From Amycolatopsis sp. 2-15 (GTDB lineage Bacteria > Actinomycetota > Actinomycetes > Mycobacteriales > Pseudonocardiaceae): a stretch of DNA of 64,000 bases. The stretch lies in assembly GCF_030285625.1 (NCBI RefSeq), contig NZ_CP127294.1, positions 1,932,001-1,996,000 of the forward strand, written 5' to 3'. The notes below the pieces were generated by a model, which was not told the origin of the DNA, did no database searches, and was given only the letters and a program-made list of their open reading frames with translations. Positions 1-7,871 of the stretch are shown here, piece after piece. Both the position numbers and the translations under genes were made by a program. Numbering within the stretch: the stretch's first letter is position 1; each line of letters opens with the position of its first letter.

Positions 1-28
1 CGGCGGCCTGCTGGTCGGAGACATCCAT
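1..28 (-). CDS. possible 5' end of a gene running off the left edge
   Basis: An ATG on the minus strand at 28-26 opens a frame reading MDVSDQQAA to the window edge. A purine-rich stretch (GGTGGGG) lies just upstream, and an inverted repeat at 44-65 sits where an operator would be. Only nine codons are visible, so no family can be assigned and the frame could be fortuitous. Confidence 0.3.
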
Positions 29-43
29 CGGGCACCCCACCTG

Positions 44-65
44 AAAGGTATGTGGACAGACCTTT
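44..65. promoter_or_regulatory. inverted repeat AAAGGT-N10-ACCTTT, candidate operator
   Basis: Perfect 6-base arms separated by 10 bases lie 16 bases upstream of the possible leftward start at 28. Position and symmetry suit a dimeric repressor site. The regulator is not in view, and the assignment is an inference. Confidence 0.3.
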
Positions 66-165
66 GAAGTTCCGGAGAAGCTAGCCCGGCGCGTCGACGA
101 GTGTCAAGATTCCGTCAGGAACCCCGGCGAGGACCACCGGTCTGGTCCACTCACGTGAGCGCTCG

Positions 166-1146
166 CTACCCCACCAACTCCCCTCCGAGCCACCGGGTCA
201 GCGGCCACGCACCTTCAGAGGTGTTTGAAACAACCGTGAACACCAGCCCGTCGGACGGGCGCGAGACGCTGCGGAACGAGACGCCGTAGTCGTAGCCCTC
301 CAGCATCACCGTGTGGGCGTCGGAGGGGAGCCAGAAGCCGAGGCCGTACCGGTGACCTTCGCGGGTGTCGGTCTCCGGGCTTCGGACGGCGGTCATGCGG
401 GCGACCCACTCCGCCGGGACGATCCGCCCGGTGTGGAGCGCGCGCCAGAATGCCGCGAAATCACCTGTCGTGGAATAGCTCCCGCCGTCGCCGCTGCCCA
501 CCACGGGCAGGCTGAAGACGTTGGTACGGCCGTCTTCCAGATGGCCGGTGGCGGTGTCGCCGGGTAGGGCGTCCGAGCGCAGGAAGCCCGTGTGGGCCAT
601 GCCGGCCGGGTCGGTCACGCGCGCGCGCACCAGGTCGGCGAATGGTCCACCGGCGGCCCGTTCGGCCAGCAGGGCCAGCACCGCGAACCCGCCGTTGTTG
701 TACTCGAACCGCGAGCCCGGCGGAAACCGTTGCGGAAAACCGTCCAGCGCGGGCAAATACGCCGCCGCCGACGTGAACGACTGCGGTTGCGGCGGCGGCT
801 CCGCGTCTTCGTCGCAGTAGTCGCCGATGCCCGAGCGGTGGGACAGCAGGTGTTCCACCGTCACCTCGTGGTCGATCAACGGCAGATCCGCGCCCAGCAA
901 AGAGCGCGCCCGGGTGCCCAAGGTGAGCAAGCCCTCGACGATCAGGCTCACCACCACAAGAGCGGTGAACCCCTTGGTGCCACTGGCGATCGCGAACCGG
1001 GTGTCCACTGTGTTCGGTACGCCGTACCCGCGGTGCGCCAAGCCGTACGCACGCGCGAGCACCGATTCGTCACCGCGGCTGACCGACACGACCCCGGAAA
1101 ATCCGGTGTCGCGCGCCAGCCGGTCGATTGCCTCCCCAAGAACCAT
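166..1146 (-). CDS. serine hydrolase, class C beta-lactamase-like
   Basis: Predicted beta-lactamase/penicillin-binding-protein-fold serine hydrolase of 326 residues. With the ATG at 1146 the nucleophile motif SGTK is S55-K58 and the Tyr-x-Asn motif is Y150-N152 (YNN). The third motif, normally KTG or HxG, is not obvious near the C-terminus. No signal peptide or membrane segment is visible, so a cytoplasmic esterase or D-aminopeptidase-like role is as likely as beta-lactam hydrolysis. A TTG at 1176 would extend the frame by ten residues into the T-run of the upstream gene's terminator, so I prefer ATG 1146; GTG 1170 is another option. Family assignment is firm, substrate unknown. Confidence 0.85.
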   Translation of the reverse strand: MVLGEAIDRLARDTGFSGVVSVSRGDESVLARAYGLAHRGYGVPNTVDTRFAIASGTKGFTALVVVSLIVEGLLTLGTRARSLLGADLPLIDHEVTVEHLLSHRSGIGDYCDEDAEPPPQPQSFTSAAAYLPALDGFPQRFPPGSRFEYNNGGFAVLALLAERAAGGPFADLVRARVTDPAGMAHTGFLRSDALPGDTATGHLEDGRTNVFSLPVVGSGDGGSYSTTGDFAAFWRALHTGRIVPAEWVARMTAVRSPETDTREGHRYGLGFWLPSDAHTVMLEGYDYGVSFRSVSRPSDGLVFTVVSNTSEGAWPLTRWLGGELVG

Positions 1147-1174
1147 GCCGGCAACACTAGGAACCGGCACCGAC

Positions 1175-1216
1175 AAAAAACAGCAGGCCCGTCCACCAAC
1201 GGGTGAACGGGCCTGC
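1175..1216 (-). terminator. rho-independent terminator of the phosphodiesterase gene
   Basis: Perfect 10-base arms at 1183-1192 and 1207-1216 (GCAGGCCCGT and its complement) enclose a 14-base loop. Read on the minus strand the hairpin is followed by six T residues (1180-1175). It ends transcription from the leftward gene at 1242-2372 before the next leftward gene. Confidence 0.8.
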
Positions 1217-1241
1217 GGAAAGCCTTACTGCAAAAGAAAAC

Positions 1242-2372
1242 TCAGTGACCCAGGAAATCGTGCAGCGACTCCAGCGCGGTGTCCGCCTGGTCGGCGAAGA
1301 AGCCGTCCACGCCGGCCTTGAAGAATGCCGCCTCCTCCGCGAACACGTCGCCGAACGCCGTCGGGCTGGCCGACGATCGCAGGTTCGCCGGCAGGAACGG
1401 GTTCTCGTTGCGGAAGGTGTACGGCTGCACCTTGAGGCCAACGCGGTGCGCGTCCGCGACCAGCGAGGTCGGCTTGCTCAGGTTGCCGGCCGTGTCGAGC
1501 GGGATGACCTGCGCCTTGTCCGGCCCGAGGTACTTCGCGTACTTCGCGACCTCACGCAGCCCGGCCGGCGTGACGATGTCGGCGTACGTGCGCTTGTCCC
1601 CGGCGGCCACGAAGTCGGCCGGCGCGCCGGAGGCCTCGGTCAGCTGAAGCAGCGGCACCCGCACCTGCTTGTGCAGCTCCTTGAGGTTCGCCACCTCGAA
1701 CGACTGGATGATCACCGGCGCGTCGGCGCGGTTGAGGCCGTTGCGGTTGAGGAACGCGACGAGCTTCGGCTCGGTCGGGTTGCCGATCGAGGAGAAGTAC
1801 GTGGAGTGCTTCACCTCGGGGTAGGTGCCCAGCGTGCGGTGCAGCTCCTTGCCAAGCCGACGCGTGAGGTCGATGACCTCCTGGTACGTCGCGATCTGGT
1901 AGCGGCCGTTGTAGAGCTGGTTGTTCGGGCGGTTCTCCGGGATCCGCTCCTTCGCGCGCAGCGTCTTGAGCTCCGCGAGCGTGAAGTCCTCGGTGAACCA
2001 GCCGGTCATCGTCGTGCCGTCGATGACCTTGGTGGTCTTGCGCGAGGCGAACTCCTCGTGGTCCGCCACGTCGGTGGTGCCGCCGATCTCCGGCTCGTGC
2101 CGCGCGACGAGCTGGCCGTCCTTGGTCGGCACGAGGTCGACGTCGACGAAGTCCACGCCCATGCGGAACGCGAGCTCGTAGGAGGCGAGCGTGTGCTCCG
2201 GGCGGTAGCCGGGCGCGCCCCGGTGTCCGACGATCACGGGGTCATCGTGCCGGTGCGCCGCCGCGCCCGCCACCTGCTGCGGGGCCGCCGTGGCGGGGCC
2301 GATCGCCAGGCTCGCGACCCCGAGCAGGGCGAGACCGGACAGGGCGAGCACACCCACGCGTTTGCGCTTCAT
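1242..2372 (-). CDS. secreted glycerophosphodiester phosphodiesterase
   Basis: Hydrolyses glycerophosphodiesters to glycerol-3-phosphate and an alcohol (family knowledge). The 376-residue product starts at ATG 2372 behind an AGAGAGG-type ribosome site. A basic, hydrophobic signal peptide ends near an ATAA/APQQ junction around residue 30, so export is expected. The GDPD signature follows: H50-R51 in HRGAPGYRPEH with E59, then the metal-binding DVD at 77-79 (usually E-x-D). The frame is open upstream to 2456, but the signal peptide fixes the start at 2372. It is monocistronic with its own terminator at 1175-1216. A 12-base inverted repeat with arms at 2434-2445 and 2514-2525 lies upstream and may regulate it, for instance by phosphate; that is inference. 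Confidence 0.92.
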   Translation of the reverse strand: MKRKRVGVLALSGLALLGVASLAIGPATAAPQQVAGAAAHRHDDPVIVGHRGAPGYRPEHTLASYELAFRMGVDFVDVDLVPTKDGQLVARHEPEIGGTTDVADHEEFASRKTTKVIDGTTMTGWFTEDFTLAELKTLRAKERIPENRPNNQLYNGRYQIATYQEVIDLTRRLGKELHRTLGTYPEVKHSTYFSSIGNPTEPKLVAFLNRNGLNRADAPVIIQSFEVANLKELHKQVRVPLLQLTEASGAPADFVAAGDKRTYADIVTPAGLREVAKYAKYLGPDKAQVIPLDTAGNLSKPTSLVADAHRVGLKVQPYTFRNENPFLPANLRSSASPTAFGDVFAEEAAFFKAGVDGFFADQADTALESLHDFLGH

Positions 2373-2433
2373 GGAGGACCTCTCTCTACCGGGCGTCCGT
2401 CCTTTAAGACGGATTTGCCACGCTGTGCCGTTA

Positions 2434-2525
2434 GTTACCAATCCGACCACAGTCACGGCGGAAACCGTCGAAATGCAGCGAAGCCTCCAGTTGGGTGTCC
2501 GCCTGCTTTTGGCCGGATTGGTAAC
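2434..2525. promoter_or_regulatory. 12-base inverted repeat with 68-base spacer
   Basis: GTTACCAATCCG at 2434-2445 is repeated as its exact reverse complement at 2514-2525. The arms lie 62-153 bases upstream of the GDPD start. The spacer is too long for a simple terminator, so two bound regulator molecules with looping is one reading. Confidence 0.4.
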
Positions 2526-2678
2526 GCCGAGCCACCCTCACGGCCGCAAGCGTCCGGCGGGCGGCACAGGACGGACAAGGGGCTGACAACCCGGTAAACG
2601 GTGCATGGAATCCGGTTTCGGACAACGCAGCGGAGACCGCTCGCGGACGGCGAAATACCCACGCCGACCTGAGCCCGT

Positions 2679-2684
2679 TAGGCT
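2679..2684 (+). promoter_or_regulatory. purD -10 element, leaderless promoter
   Basis: TAGGCT matches the actinobacterial TANNNT -10 consensus and lies 7 bases before the GTG start, the spacing expected for a leaderless transcript. There is no ribosome-binding site before the start, which agrees. Confidence 0.6.
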
Positions 2685-2691
2685 GTTCGGC

Positions 2692-3957
2692 GTGCGCGTA
2701 CTGGTAATCGGGTCCGGCGCCCGGGAGCATGCACTCGTCCTCGCGGTGTCCGGCGATCCCGCCGTCACCGCGCTCGCCTGCGCGCCCGGCAATGCCGGGA
2801 CAGCCGCGGTCGCCGAGCAGATGGGTGTCGAACCGGCTGATCCCGAGGCGGTCGCTGCCCTGGCGAGTGAGTGGAAGGCCGACCTCGTGGTGGTCGGCCC
2901 CGAGGTTCCGCTGGTCGCGGGCGTCGCCGACGCGGTTCGGAAGGCGGGCATCGCCTGCTTCGGACCGTCGGCCACCGCCGCGCGCATCGAGGGCTCGAAG
3001 GCGTTCGCCAAGGACGTGATGGCCGCAGCGAACGTCCCCACCGCGCGCAGCGAGGTCGTGGACACCCCGGCGCGCCTCGACGCCGCGCTGCAGCGCTTCG
3101 GCCCCACCTGGGTCGTGAAGGACGACGGCCTCGCGGCCGGCAAGGGCGTGGTCGTCACGCAGGACGTCGAGGTCGCGCGCAAGCACGCCCTGATGCTCCT
3201 CGACGGCGGTCACCCCGTCCTCCTGGAGTCCTTTTTGGACGGCCCGGAGGCGTCGCTGTTCTGCTTCGTCGACGGCCGCACCGTGGTCCCGCTGCTGCCC
3301 GCGCAGGACTTCAAGCGCGTCGGCGACGACGACGCGGGCCCGAACACCGGCGGCATGGGCGCGTACGCCCCGCTGCCGTGGGCGCCCGAAGGCCTGGTGG
3401 ACGACGTGGTCGCCCGCATCGTGCAGCCCGTGGTCGACGAGCTCGACGCGCGCGGTGCCACCTTCTCCGGCCTGCTCTACGCAGGCCTCGCGCTGACGTC
3501 CGAGGGCCCGCAGGTCATCGAGTTCAACTGCCGTTTCGGCGACCCGGAGACCCAGGTCGTGCTGGCGCTGCTGCGCACGCCGCTGGCCGGCCTGATGCAC
3601 GCGACGGCCACCGGCAAGCTCGCGAAGCAGCCGCCACTGGAGTGGTCGGGCGGCGCGGCCGTGACGGTCGTGATCGCGGCCGACGGCTACCCCGGCAAGC
3701 CGCGCACCGGCGACGTGATCACCGGCGGCGAGACCGAAGGTGTGCTGCACGCGGGCACGCGGCGGCGCGAAGACGGCGCCGTGGTGTCGGCGGGCGGGCG
3801 CGTGCTGTCCGTGGTCGGCACGGGCAAGTCGCTCAAGTCGGCGCGCAAGCACGCGTACGAGACGGTGGAGCGCGTGCACCTCGCGGGCTCGCACCACCGC
3901 ACCGACATCGCGCTCAAGGCGGCCAACGGTGACGTCACCATGCCGGTGAACGCCTGA
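2692..3957 (+). CDS. purD: phosphoribosylamine-glycine ligase
   Basis: GARS, the ATP-dependent second step of de novo purine synthesis: phosphoribosylamine plus glycine to GAR. The 421-residue length is normal. The N-terminus [15 protein letters not shown] is the GARS N-domain. The ATP-grasp part includes [13 protein letters not shown] and the strongly conserved NTGGMGAY, followed by [12 protein letters not shown]. The reading frame is open for 29 codons upstream, but GTG 2692 gives the family's normal start and sits 7 bases after a TANNNT -10 box with no ribosome site, so a leaderless mRNA is likely. purB (32442) and purC (42035) lie in the same orientation with the same promoter layout but are 28 and 38 kb away. 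Confidence 0.97.
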   Translation: MRVLVIGSGAREHALVLAVSGDPAVTALACAPGNAGTAAVAEQMGVEPADPEAVAALASEWKADLVVVGPEVPLVAGVADAVRKAGIACFGPSATAARIEGSKAFAKDVMAAANVPTARSEVVDTPARLDAALQRFGPTWVVKDDGLAAGKGVVVTQDVEVARKHALMLLDGGHPVLLESFLDGPEASLFCFVDGRTVVPLLPAQDFKRVGDDDAGPNTGGMGAYAPLPWAPEGLVDDVVARIVQPVVDELDARGATFSGLLYAGLALTSEGPQVIEFNCRFGDPETQVVLALLRTPLAGLMHATATGKLAKQPPLEWSGGAAVTVVIAADGYPGKPRTGDVITGGETEGVLHAGTRRREDGAVVSAGGRVLSVVGTGKSLKSARKHAYETVERVHLAGSHHRTDIALKAANGDVTMPVNA

Positions 3958-4042
3958 GTTTTCGCCTCCCGATCACACGGCGGTTGGTAGCCTCGTAGCG
4001 AGGCCGAATGGTTACTGTCCGTATCACCGAGGGGGAGCCGTT

Positions 4043-4432
4043 ATGGCGGGAAGCAGTCCGCTGTCCGACCTGGCGTCGTCCGTCCCGGCCGCGCCCGGCG
4101 TCGCGGACCTCATCGTGGCGCCGGAGAAGCTGCTGGACGTGGCGAAGGCCGTCGACGAGCAGGCCAACGCGCTCGAGGACAAGCTGCTCACGCGCCTGGG
4201 CGAGCTGCGCATCGACACGCCTTCGGCCGACGCGGTGAGCGTGAACTCCGTGGCGGCGTGGAACATGATCGTCGCGGAAGGTGATCACTCCTACGCGGCC
4301 GAAGCGCGCGCGTACGTCGCCAACCTGCGCCGCCTCGGCGAGCAGCTGCGGGGCGCGGCGCAGACGTACCAGGCGAGCGAGGACGACAAGGCCGCGGCGT
4401 TCGGGGACCGTGGTGCGCACGGCATCCACTAG
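4043..4432 (+). CDS. EspC-like type VII secretion substrate
   Basis: Small helical protein of 129 residues without a signal peptide, behind a strong GGGGGAG ribosome site. The C-terminal part (LGEQLRGAAQTYQASEDDKA) resembles the end of EspC/ESX-1 secretion-associated proteins and contains a YxxxE motif (YQASE), the form of the type VII export signal. It begins a tight run: the next gene overlaps its end and encodes a DUF3558 lipoprotein, then come PPE-like and EspG-like genes. Taken together, a substrate or partner for ESX export is likely. The sequence is divergent, so the family name is inferred from motif and context. Confidence 0.7.
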   Translation: MAGSSPLSDLASSVPAAPGVADLIVAPEKLLDVAKAVDEQANALEDKLLTRLGELRIDTPSADAVSVNSVAAWNMIVAEGDHSYAAEARAYVANLRRLGEQLRGAAQTYQASEDDKAAAFGDRGAHGIH

Positions 4433-5024
4433 CGCTCTGTCTTTCAGCGCGGTCGCGGTGCTCGCGCTGGGTGTGGCCGGGTGCTCGTCCGGCGATGCCG
4501 GCACGGCGGTGCCGGTGCAGACCGCGGTGAGCTCGGCTTCGCAGGCCGCGAAGGCTTCGCAGCTGCCGCCGCGCCCGGCCGAACTCTCGCTCACCGGCGT
4601 GGACCCGTGCGATCTGCTGGGCCAGGCGCAGCTCGACGAGCTGCAGGTCAACGCCGTGCCGCACAAGGCGGCCGACCCGCAGGACGGGCCCACGTGCGTG
4701 TTCGACGCCGACAAGACCGAGCCGTTCCACGCCTACCACCTGCGCACCGTCACGGCTGATCTGCAGGAGTGGCTCACCGGCGCGCGGCGGAAGAACAGCA
4801 TGACCACCGCGCCGTTCGCGGTCGAGGGCTACCCGGCACTCACGAACTACCGCGCGGCCGGCACACCGTCGGACTGCGAGGTGCTCGTCGGCGTCGCGAA
4901 GGGGCAGACGCTGGCGGCGCAAGCGTTTGCGGTCACCGCCGGCGCGTTCACCCAGCAGCAGCTGTGCGACCAGGCGACGCAGGCGGCCGACCTGGCGCTG
5001 CAGTACCTCAAGACACGGACTTAG
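4413..5024 (+). CDS. DUF3558 family lipoprotein
   Basis: Predicted surface lipoprotein of 203 residues. An N-terminal hydrophobic stretch ends in the lipobox GVAGC followed by a Ser/Gly linker. The mature part carries the DUF3558 hallmarks DPCDLL and CVFD, with further Cys residues that could form disulfides. Function of the family is unknown; it is common next to actinobacterial ESX genes. Adjacent GTGs at 4410 and 4413 are both possible starts; GTG 4413 leaves better spacing from GGGG at 4403-4406. The start lies inside the end of the preceding gene by 20 bases, implying coupled translation. The stop is followed at once by the ribosome site of the PPE-like gene. Confidence 0.82.
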   Translation: MRTASTSALSFSAVAVLALGVAGCSSGDAGTAVPVQTAVSSASQAAKASQLPPRPAELSLTGVDPCDLLGQAQLDELQVNAVPHKAADPQDGPTCVFDADKTEPFHAYHLRTVTADLQEWLTGARRKNSMTTAPFAVEGYPALTNYRAAGTPSDCEVLVGVAKGQTLAAQAFAVTAGAFTQQQLCDQATQAADLALQYLKTRT

Positions 5025-5032
5025 GAGGGCGC

Positions 5033-6619
5033 GTGGAGATCGCCGACCTCGCGGGCAAGATTCGCGACCAGCGCTTCGACGGCTGGACGGACACGTCCCT
5101 CGCGGACGAGATCCGGAAGTTCTCCGACGGCGACGGCATCGGCAGCATCGGCACGGCCGTCGACGCGCTGAAGGCCGTCGCGACCGCGCTCGCCGAGACC
5201 GACCAGGCGCTGCGCACGCAGCTGACGCAGCTCGGCGTCGAGTGGCAGAGCCAGGCGGGCGGCGCGGCCGGGCAGGTGTTCACCGAGCAGGCCGGGTTCT
5301 CCCAGGACGCCATGCGGAAGGTGTCGAACACCGCCGAGCTGCTTTTCGCGCAGGGCGAGGCCTTCAACCGCACCAAGTTCAAGCTGCCCGACCCCGCCAC
5401 GCTGATGAAGGGCGCCGGCGGCTATACGCTCGGCGACTCCGTGCTGAGCCTGATCGGCTTCGAGACCGACCACGCGACGGCGGTCGACGCGGCGCAGAAC
5501 GCGCGAAGCCAGGCCCTCGAGGCGTTGAACGCGTACGCGCAGCAGAGCGGCGAGAACCTGCTGTCTTCGGAGCCGCTGAACCAGCCGCAGTCGCTGTCGA
5601 TGACGCAGCCGGACGGGCGCAAGAGCGTGCTCGACCTGGCCGGGTCCGCGGTCGACGTGACGCCGGACGGTGGTGTGCGGCCGGCTTCGGCGTCGGTGCA
5701 GTCGCGGCACGTGAATCCGCCGGTGGTGCAGCCGGTGGTGAATCGCGTGGCGGTGGATCCGCCGACGCCGGTGTATGGGATCGCGGTGCCGCCGCGGGCT
5801 GGTGGGTCGGCTGGGTCCGGTGGTTCGGGTGGTTCGAGTGGGTCGGCTGGGTACACGGCGCCGGCTTCGGCTCCGGGGCGGCCGGTGCCGCCTGTTTCTC
5901 CCCCCGCTTCTGGCCGGCCCTCGACGCCGCCGCCTGGATGGGAAATGCCTCGGGGCGGCGGTCAGCCGGACGTGCCTGGGCTGCCTGGGTTCGGCGGGCC
6001 GGTCCGGGGTGGTGGGGCTGGTCCTGGTTTCGAGGGACAGCCCGGTGCCGGTCGTGGTTTTGCCAGTGGTCCCGGGCCGGGCTCCGGCAGCGCGGCTCCG
6101 GGCGAGGCGTCGACCGGGCCGGATGCCGTCCTCGGCCGCGGCGCGGCCGGCGGGACCGGTGGTGGTGACCCGGCGTTGAGCCGGGGCCGGATGGTCGGGA
6201 GCGGTCCGCAGTCACCCGTCGTGCCGGAGGAGAGCGTGGGCGGTCCCGCCGCGCCGCCGCGCTCGGGGGCGTCGGCCGGCGAGCTCGGCGCGGGTGCTGC
6301 GGCGCTCGGCGCGGGCGTGGCCGGCAGTGCGGTGGCCGGGGACCGCGAACGGCAGGGGCGGGGTTTCGGTGGCGCGTCGTCGAAGGGACCCGTACGTCCG
6401 CTGCCGGTGGGCGAGCTGCCGGAGGAAGAGGCGATCGCGCTGCGCAAGACCGAGCAGATCGAGCCCAAGCAGCTCTCGGGCGACGCGAAGTTCCTCGCCC
6501 CCGCGGCCACGCAGAACGAGGACGACGCCGACCACGTGCGCCGCTTCGGCGTCGACGACAAGGACCTCTTCACCGATCCCCGCCTGGTCTCCGACGACGT
6601 GATCGGCGACGACGCGTGA
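5033..6619 (+). CDS. PPE/WXG100-like protein with Gly/Pro-rich C-terminus
   Basis: A 528-residue protein, GTG start preceded by a perfect AGGAGGG. Residues about 1-190 are predicted helical, with LGVEWQSQAGG resembling the WXG turn of type VII substrates and PPE proteins. From about residue 230 to 470 it is almost entirely Gly, Pro, Ser and Ala, a low-complexity linker seen in several mycobacterial PPE/Esp proteins. The last 70 residues are acidic and end in DDVIGDDA. No signal peptide is visible. Its stop overlaps the EspG-like gene by 4 bases; EspG proteins are chaperones for PPE proteins, which supports a substrate/chaperone pair. Exact role and partner are inferred. Confidence 0.72.
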   Translation: MEIADLAGKIRDQRFDGWTDTSLADEIRKFSDGDGIGSIGTAVDALKAVATALAETDQALRTQLTQLGVEWQSQAGGAAGQVFTEQAGFSQDAMRKVSNTAELLFAQGEAFNRTKFKLPDPATLMKGAGGYTLGDSVLSLIGFETDHATAVDAAQNARSQALEALNAYAQQSGENLLSSEPLNQPQSLSMTQPDGRKSVLDLAGSAVDVTPDGGVRPASASVQSRHVNPPVVQPVVNRVAVDPPTPVYGIAVPPRAGGSAGSGGSGGSSGSAGYTAPASAPGRPVPPVSPPASGRPSTPPPGWEMPRGGGQPDVPGLPGFGGPVRGGGAGPGFEGQPGAGRGFASGPGPGSGSAAPGEASTGPDAVLGRGAAGGTGGGDPALSRGRMVGSGPQSPVVPEESVGGPAAPPRSGASAGELGAGAAALGAGVAGSAVAGDRERQGRGFGGASSKGPVRPLPVGELPEEEAIALRKTEQIEPKQLSGDAKFLAPAATQNEDDADHVRRFGVDDKDLFTDPRLVSDDVIGDDA

Positions 6620-7374
6620 ACCTCGTGCTCTCGACGCTCGAGTTCGACGTCCTGTGGGAGTCGCTCGAGCTGGGCCGCCGCACGGCCGCGCTCGGCGTGC
6701 CCTCGCCGGGCCGCACGCATTCCGAACGCGCTGAGCTGATCGAACAGGCGTGGGCGGGACTTTCGCGCCGCCGCCTCGCGCGCGGGCGCCGCGCGTCGGG
6801 CGAGCTGTTCGACCAGCTGCACCTGCTGTCGCGCCCGCAGTCCGCCCTCGACGTCTGGGTCTGGGCCGACCGCGAGATCCACGGGCGCGCCGTCAGCCGC
6901 GGCAGCCAGGCCGTGCTCGCCGTCGTCGACCGCGACGAGGTCTGGCTCATCCCCGCCGACGAGAGCGCCCTGGCCGAAGCCGCCGTTTCCGTCGCCGGCG
7001 ACCTGTCCGCGGGCCTCGGCCAGAGCGTCTCGGTGCCCCACGCCACCCTCGTCGCCGCCGACGCCGAAGCCGGCGGCGAACCCAAAGCTCTCGTCACGGC
7101 GCTGGAAGACCGCGGCCTCGCCCTGTGGCAAGCCCAGGAACTCGCCGGCATGCTGCTCGGCCAGGAAGCCCGCGGCCAGTTCACCGCCGAACGCACCCTC
7201 CGCGACGGCACCATCCGCCGCTCGCCCCACCCCACGGCCTTCTTCGACACCGACGCGGGCCGCTACCTCTTCCAGCTCACCGACGACTCCGACGGCCACA
7301 CCTGGGCCACCGTCACCCCGGCGGACAACGCGGTGCTGGTGGAGCGGGTGCGGGAGCTGCAAGCGGGGCTGTGA
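6616..7374 (+). CDS. EspG-family ESX secretion chaperone
   Basis: ESX secretion-associated EspG-type protein of 252 residues. EspG proteins bind PE-PPE substrates in the cytosol and hand them to the ESX machine (established for mycobacteria). The sequence shows the family pattern: N-terminal strand LSTLEFDVLWESL, a central alternating alpha/beta region with HGRAVSRGSQAVLAVVDRD, and the C-terminal strand-rich part ending in VERVRELQAGL. No signal or membrane segment is present. The GTG start overlaps the stop of the PPE-like gene by 4 bases, so the two are made together. No EccC/EccD genes are in the window, so the export machine is encoded elsewhere. Confidence 0.82.
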   Translation: MNLVLSTLEFDVLWESLELGRRTAALGVPSPGRTHSERAELIEQAWAGLSRRRLARGRRASGELFDQLHLLSRPQSALDVWVWADREIHGRAVSRGSQAVLAVVDRDEVWLIPADESALAEAAVSVAGDLSAGLGQSVSVPHATLVAADAEAGGEPKALVTALEDRGLALWQAQELAGMLLGQEARGQFTAERTLRDGTIRRSPHPTAFFDTDAGRYLFQLTDDSDGHTWATVTPADNAVLVERVRELQAGL

Positions 7375-7517
7375 AGCGGTTCTCGCACGCGGGGGTGGAT
7401 TCGGCGAAGATCCGTACCCGGAGCGTGGCCGAGGTCTTACAGTAGGCCGGGAACCGACTTGGTCGTGGTTACGTCTGATCAATCGGGTGTTGGTTTTCGT
7501 GAAGGGGAGAGCGGACC

Positions 7518-7829
7518 GTGGCTGTGTACGACGTCGATTCGATGGCTATCGCGGCGCGTCAGGTCGAGAAGCTGAAGGACGAATACCAGAAGTCCAAGGA
7601 CAAGCTCACCGGCATGGACCACGAAAAGGAAAGCCCGTTCGGCGGGATGCCCGGTTCGCAGGACGCGCACAGCGCCGTCGGTGAGTTCAAGAACGGTGTG
7701 CACAGCCAGTTCGACGCCGCGGGCCAGCACATGGACGCGCTCGCGTCCGCCATGCGCAAGGCCGCCGGTCTGATGACCGAAATGGACGAGGTCGGCAAGA
7801 GTGACCTCACCGTTCACGTCGACAAATAG
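7518..7829 (+). CDS. small helical ESX-associated protein
   Basis: A 103-residue helical protein, GTG start behind AGGGGAGAG, beginning a new transcription unit after a 143-base gap. The size and two-helix pattern (AARQVEKLKDEYQ and FDAAGQHMDALASAMRKAAG) match WXG100-class proteins, but the central WXG turn is absent; the middle region PFGGMPGSQ replaces it. It directly precedes a WXG100-transglycosylase fusion and may be its heterodimer partner. The EspC/DUF2580 families are an alternative. Function is inferred from size and context only. Confidence 0.65.
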   Translation: MAVYDVDSMAIAARQVEKLKDEYQKSKDKLTGMDHEKESPFGGMPGSQDAHSAVGEFKNGVHSQFDAAGQHMDALASAMRKAAGLMTEMDEVGKSDLTVHVDK

Positions 7830-7871
7830 AACAATTCGGGCTCGGCTCGCGGAATAGCAGGGGGACGACAA

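Larger units (their letters stand above)
2373..2691. other. divergent promoter region between GDPD and purD genes
   Basis: About 320 bases without a convincing gene. It holds a long-spaced inverted repeat (arms GTTACCAATCCG at 2434-2445 and its exact complement at 2514-2525) and, at the right end, the purD leaderless -10 element. I see no RNA gene. Confidence 0.6.
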
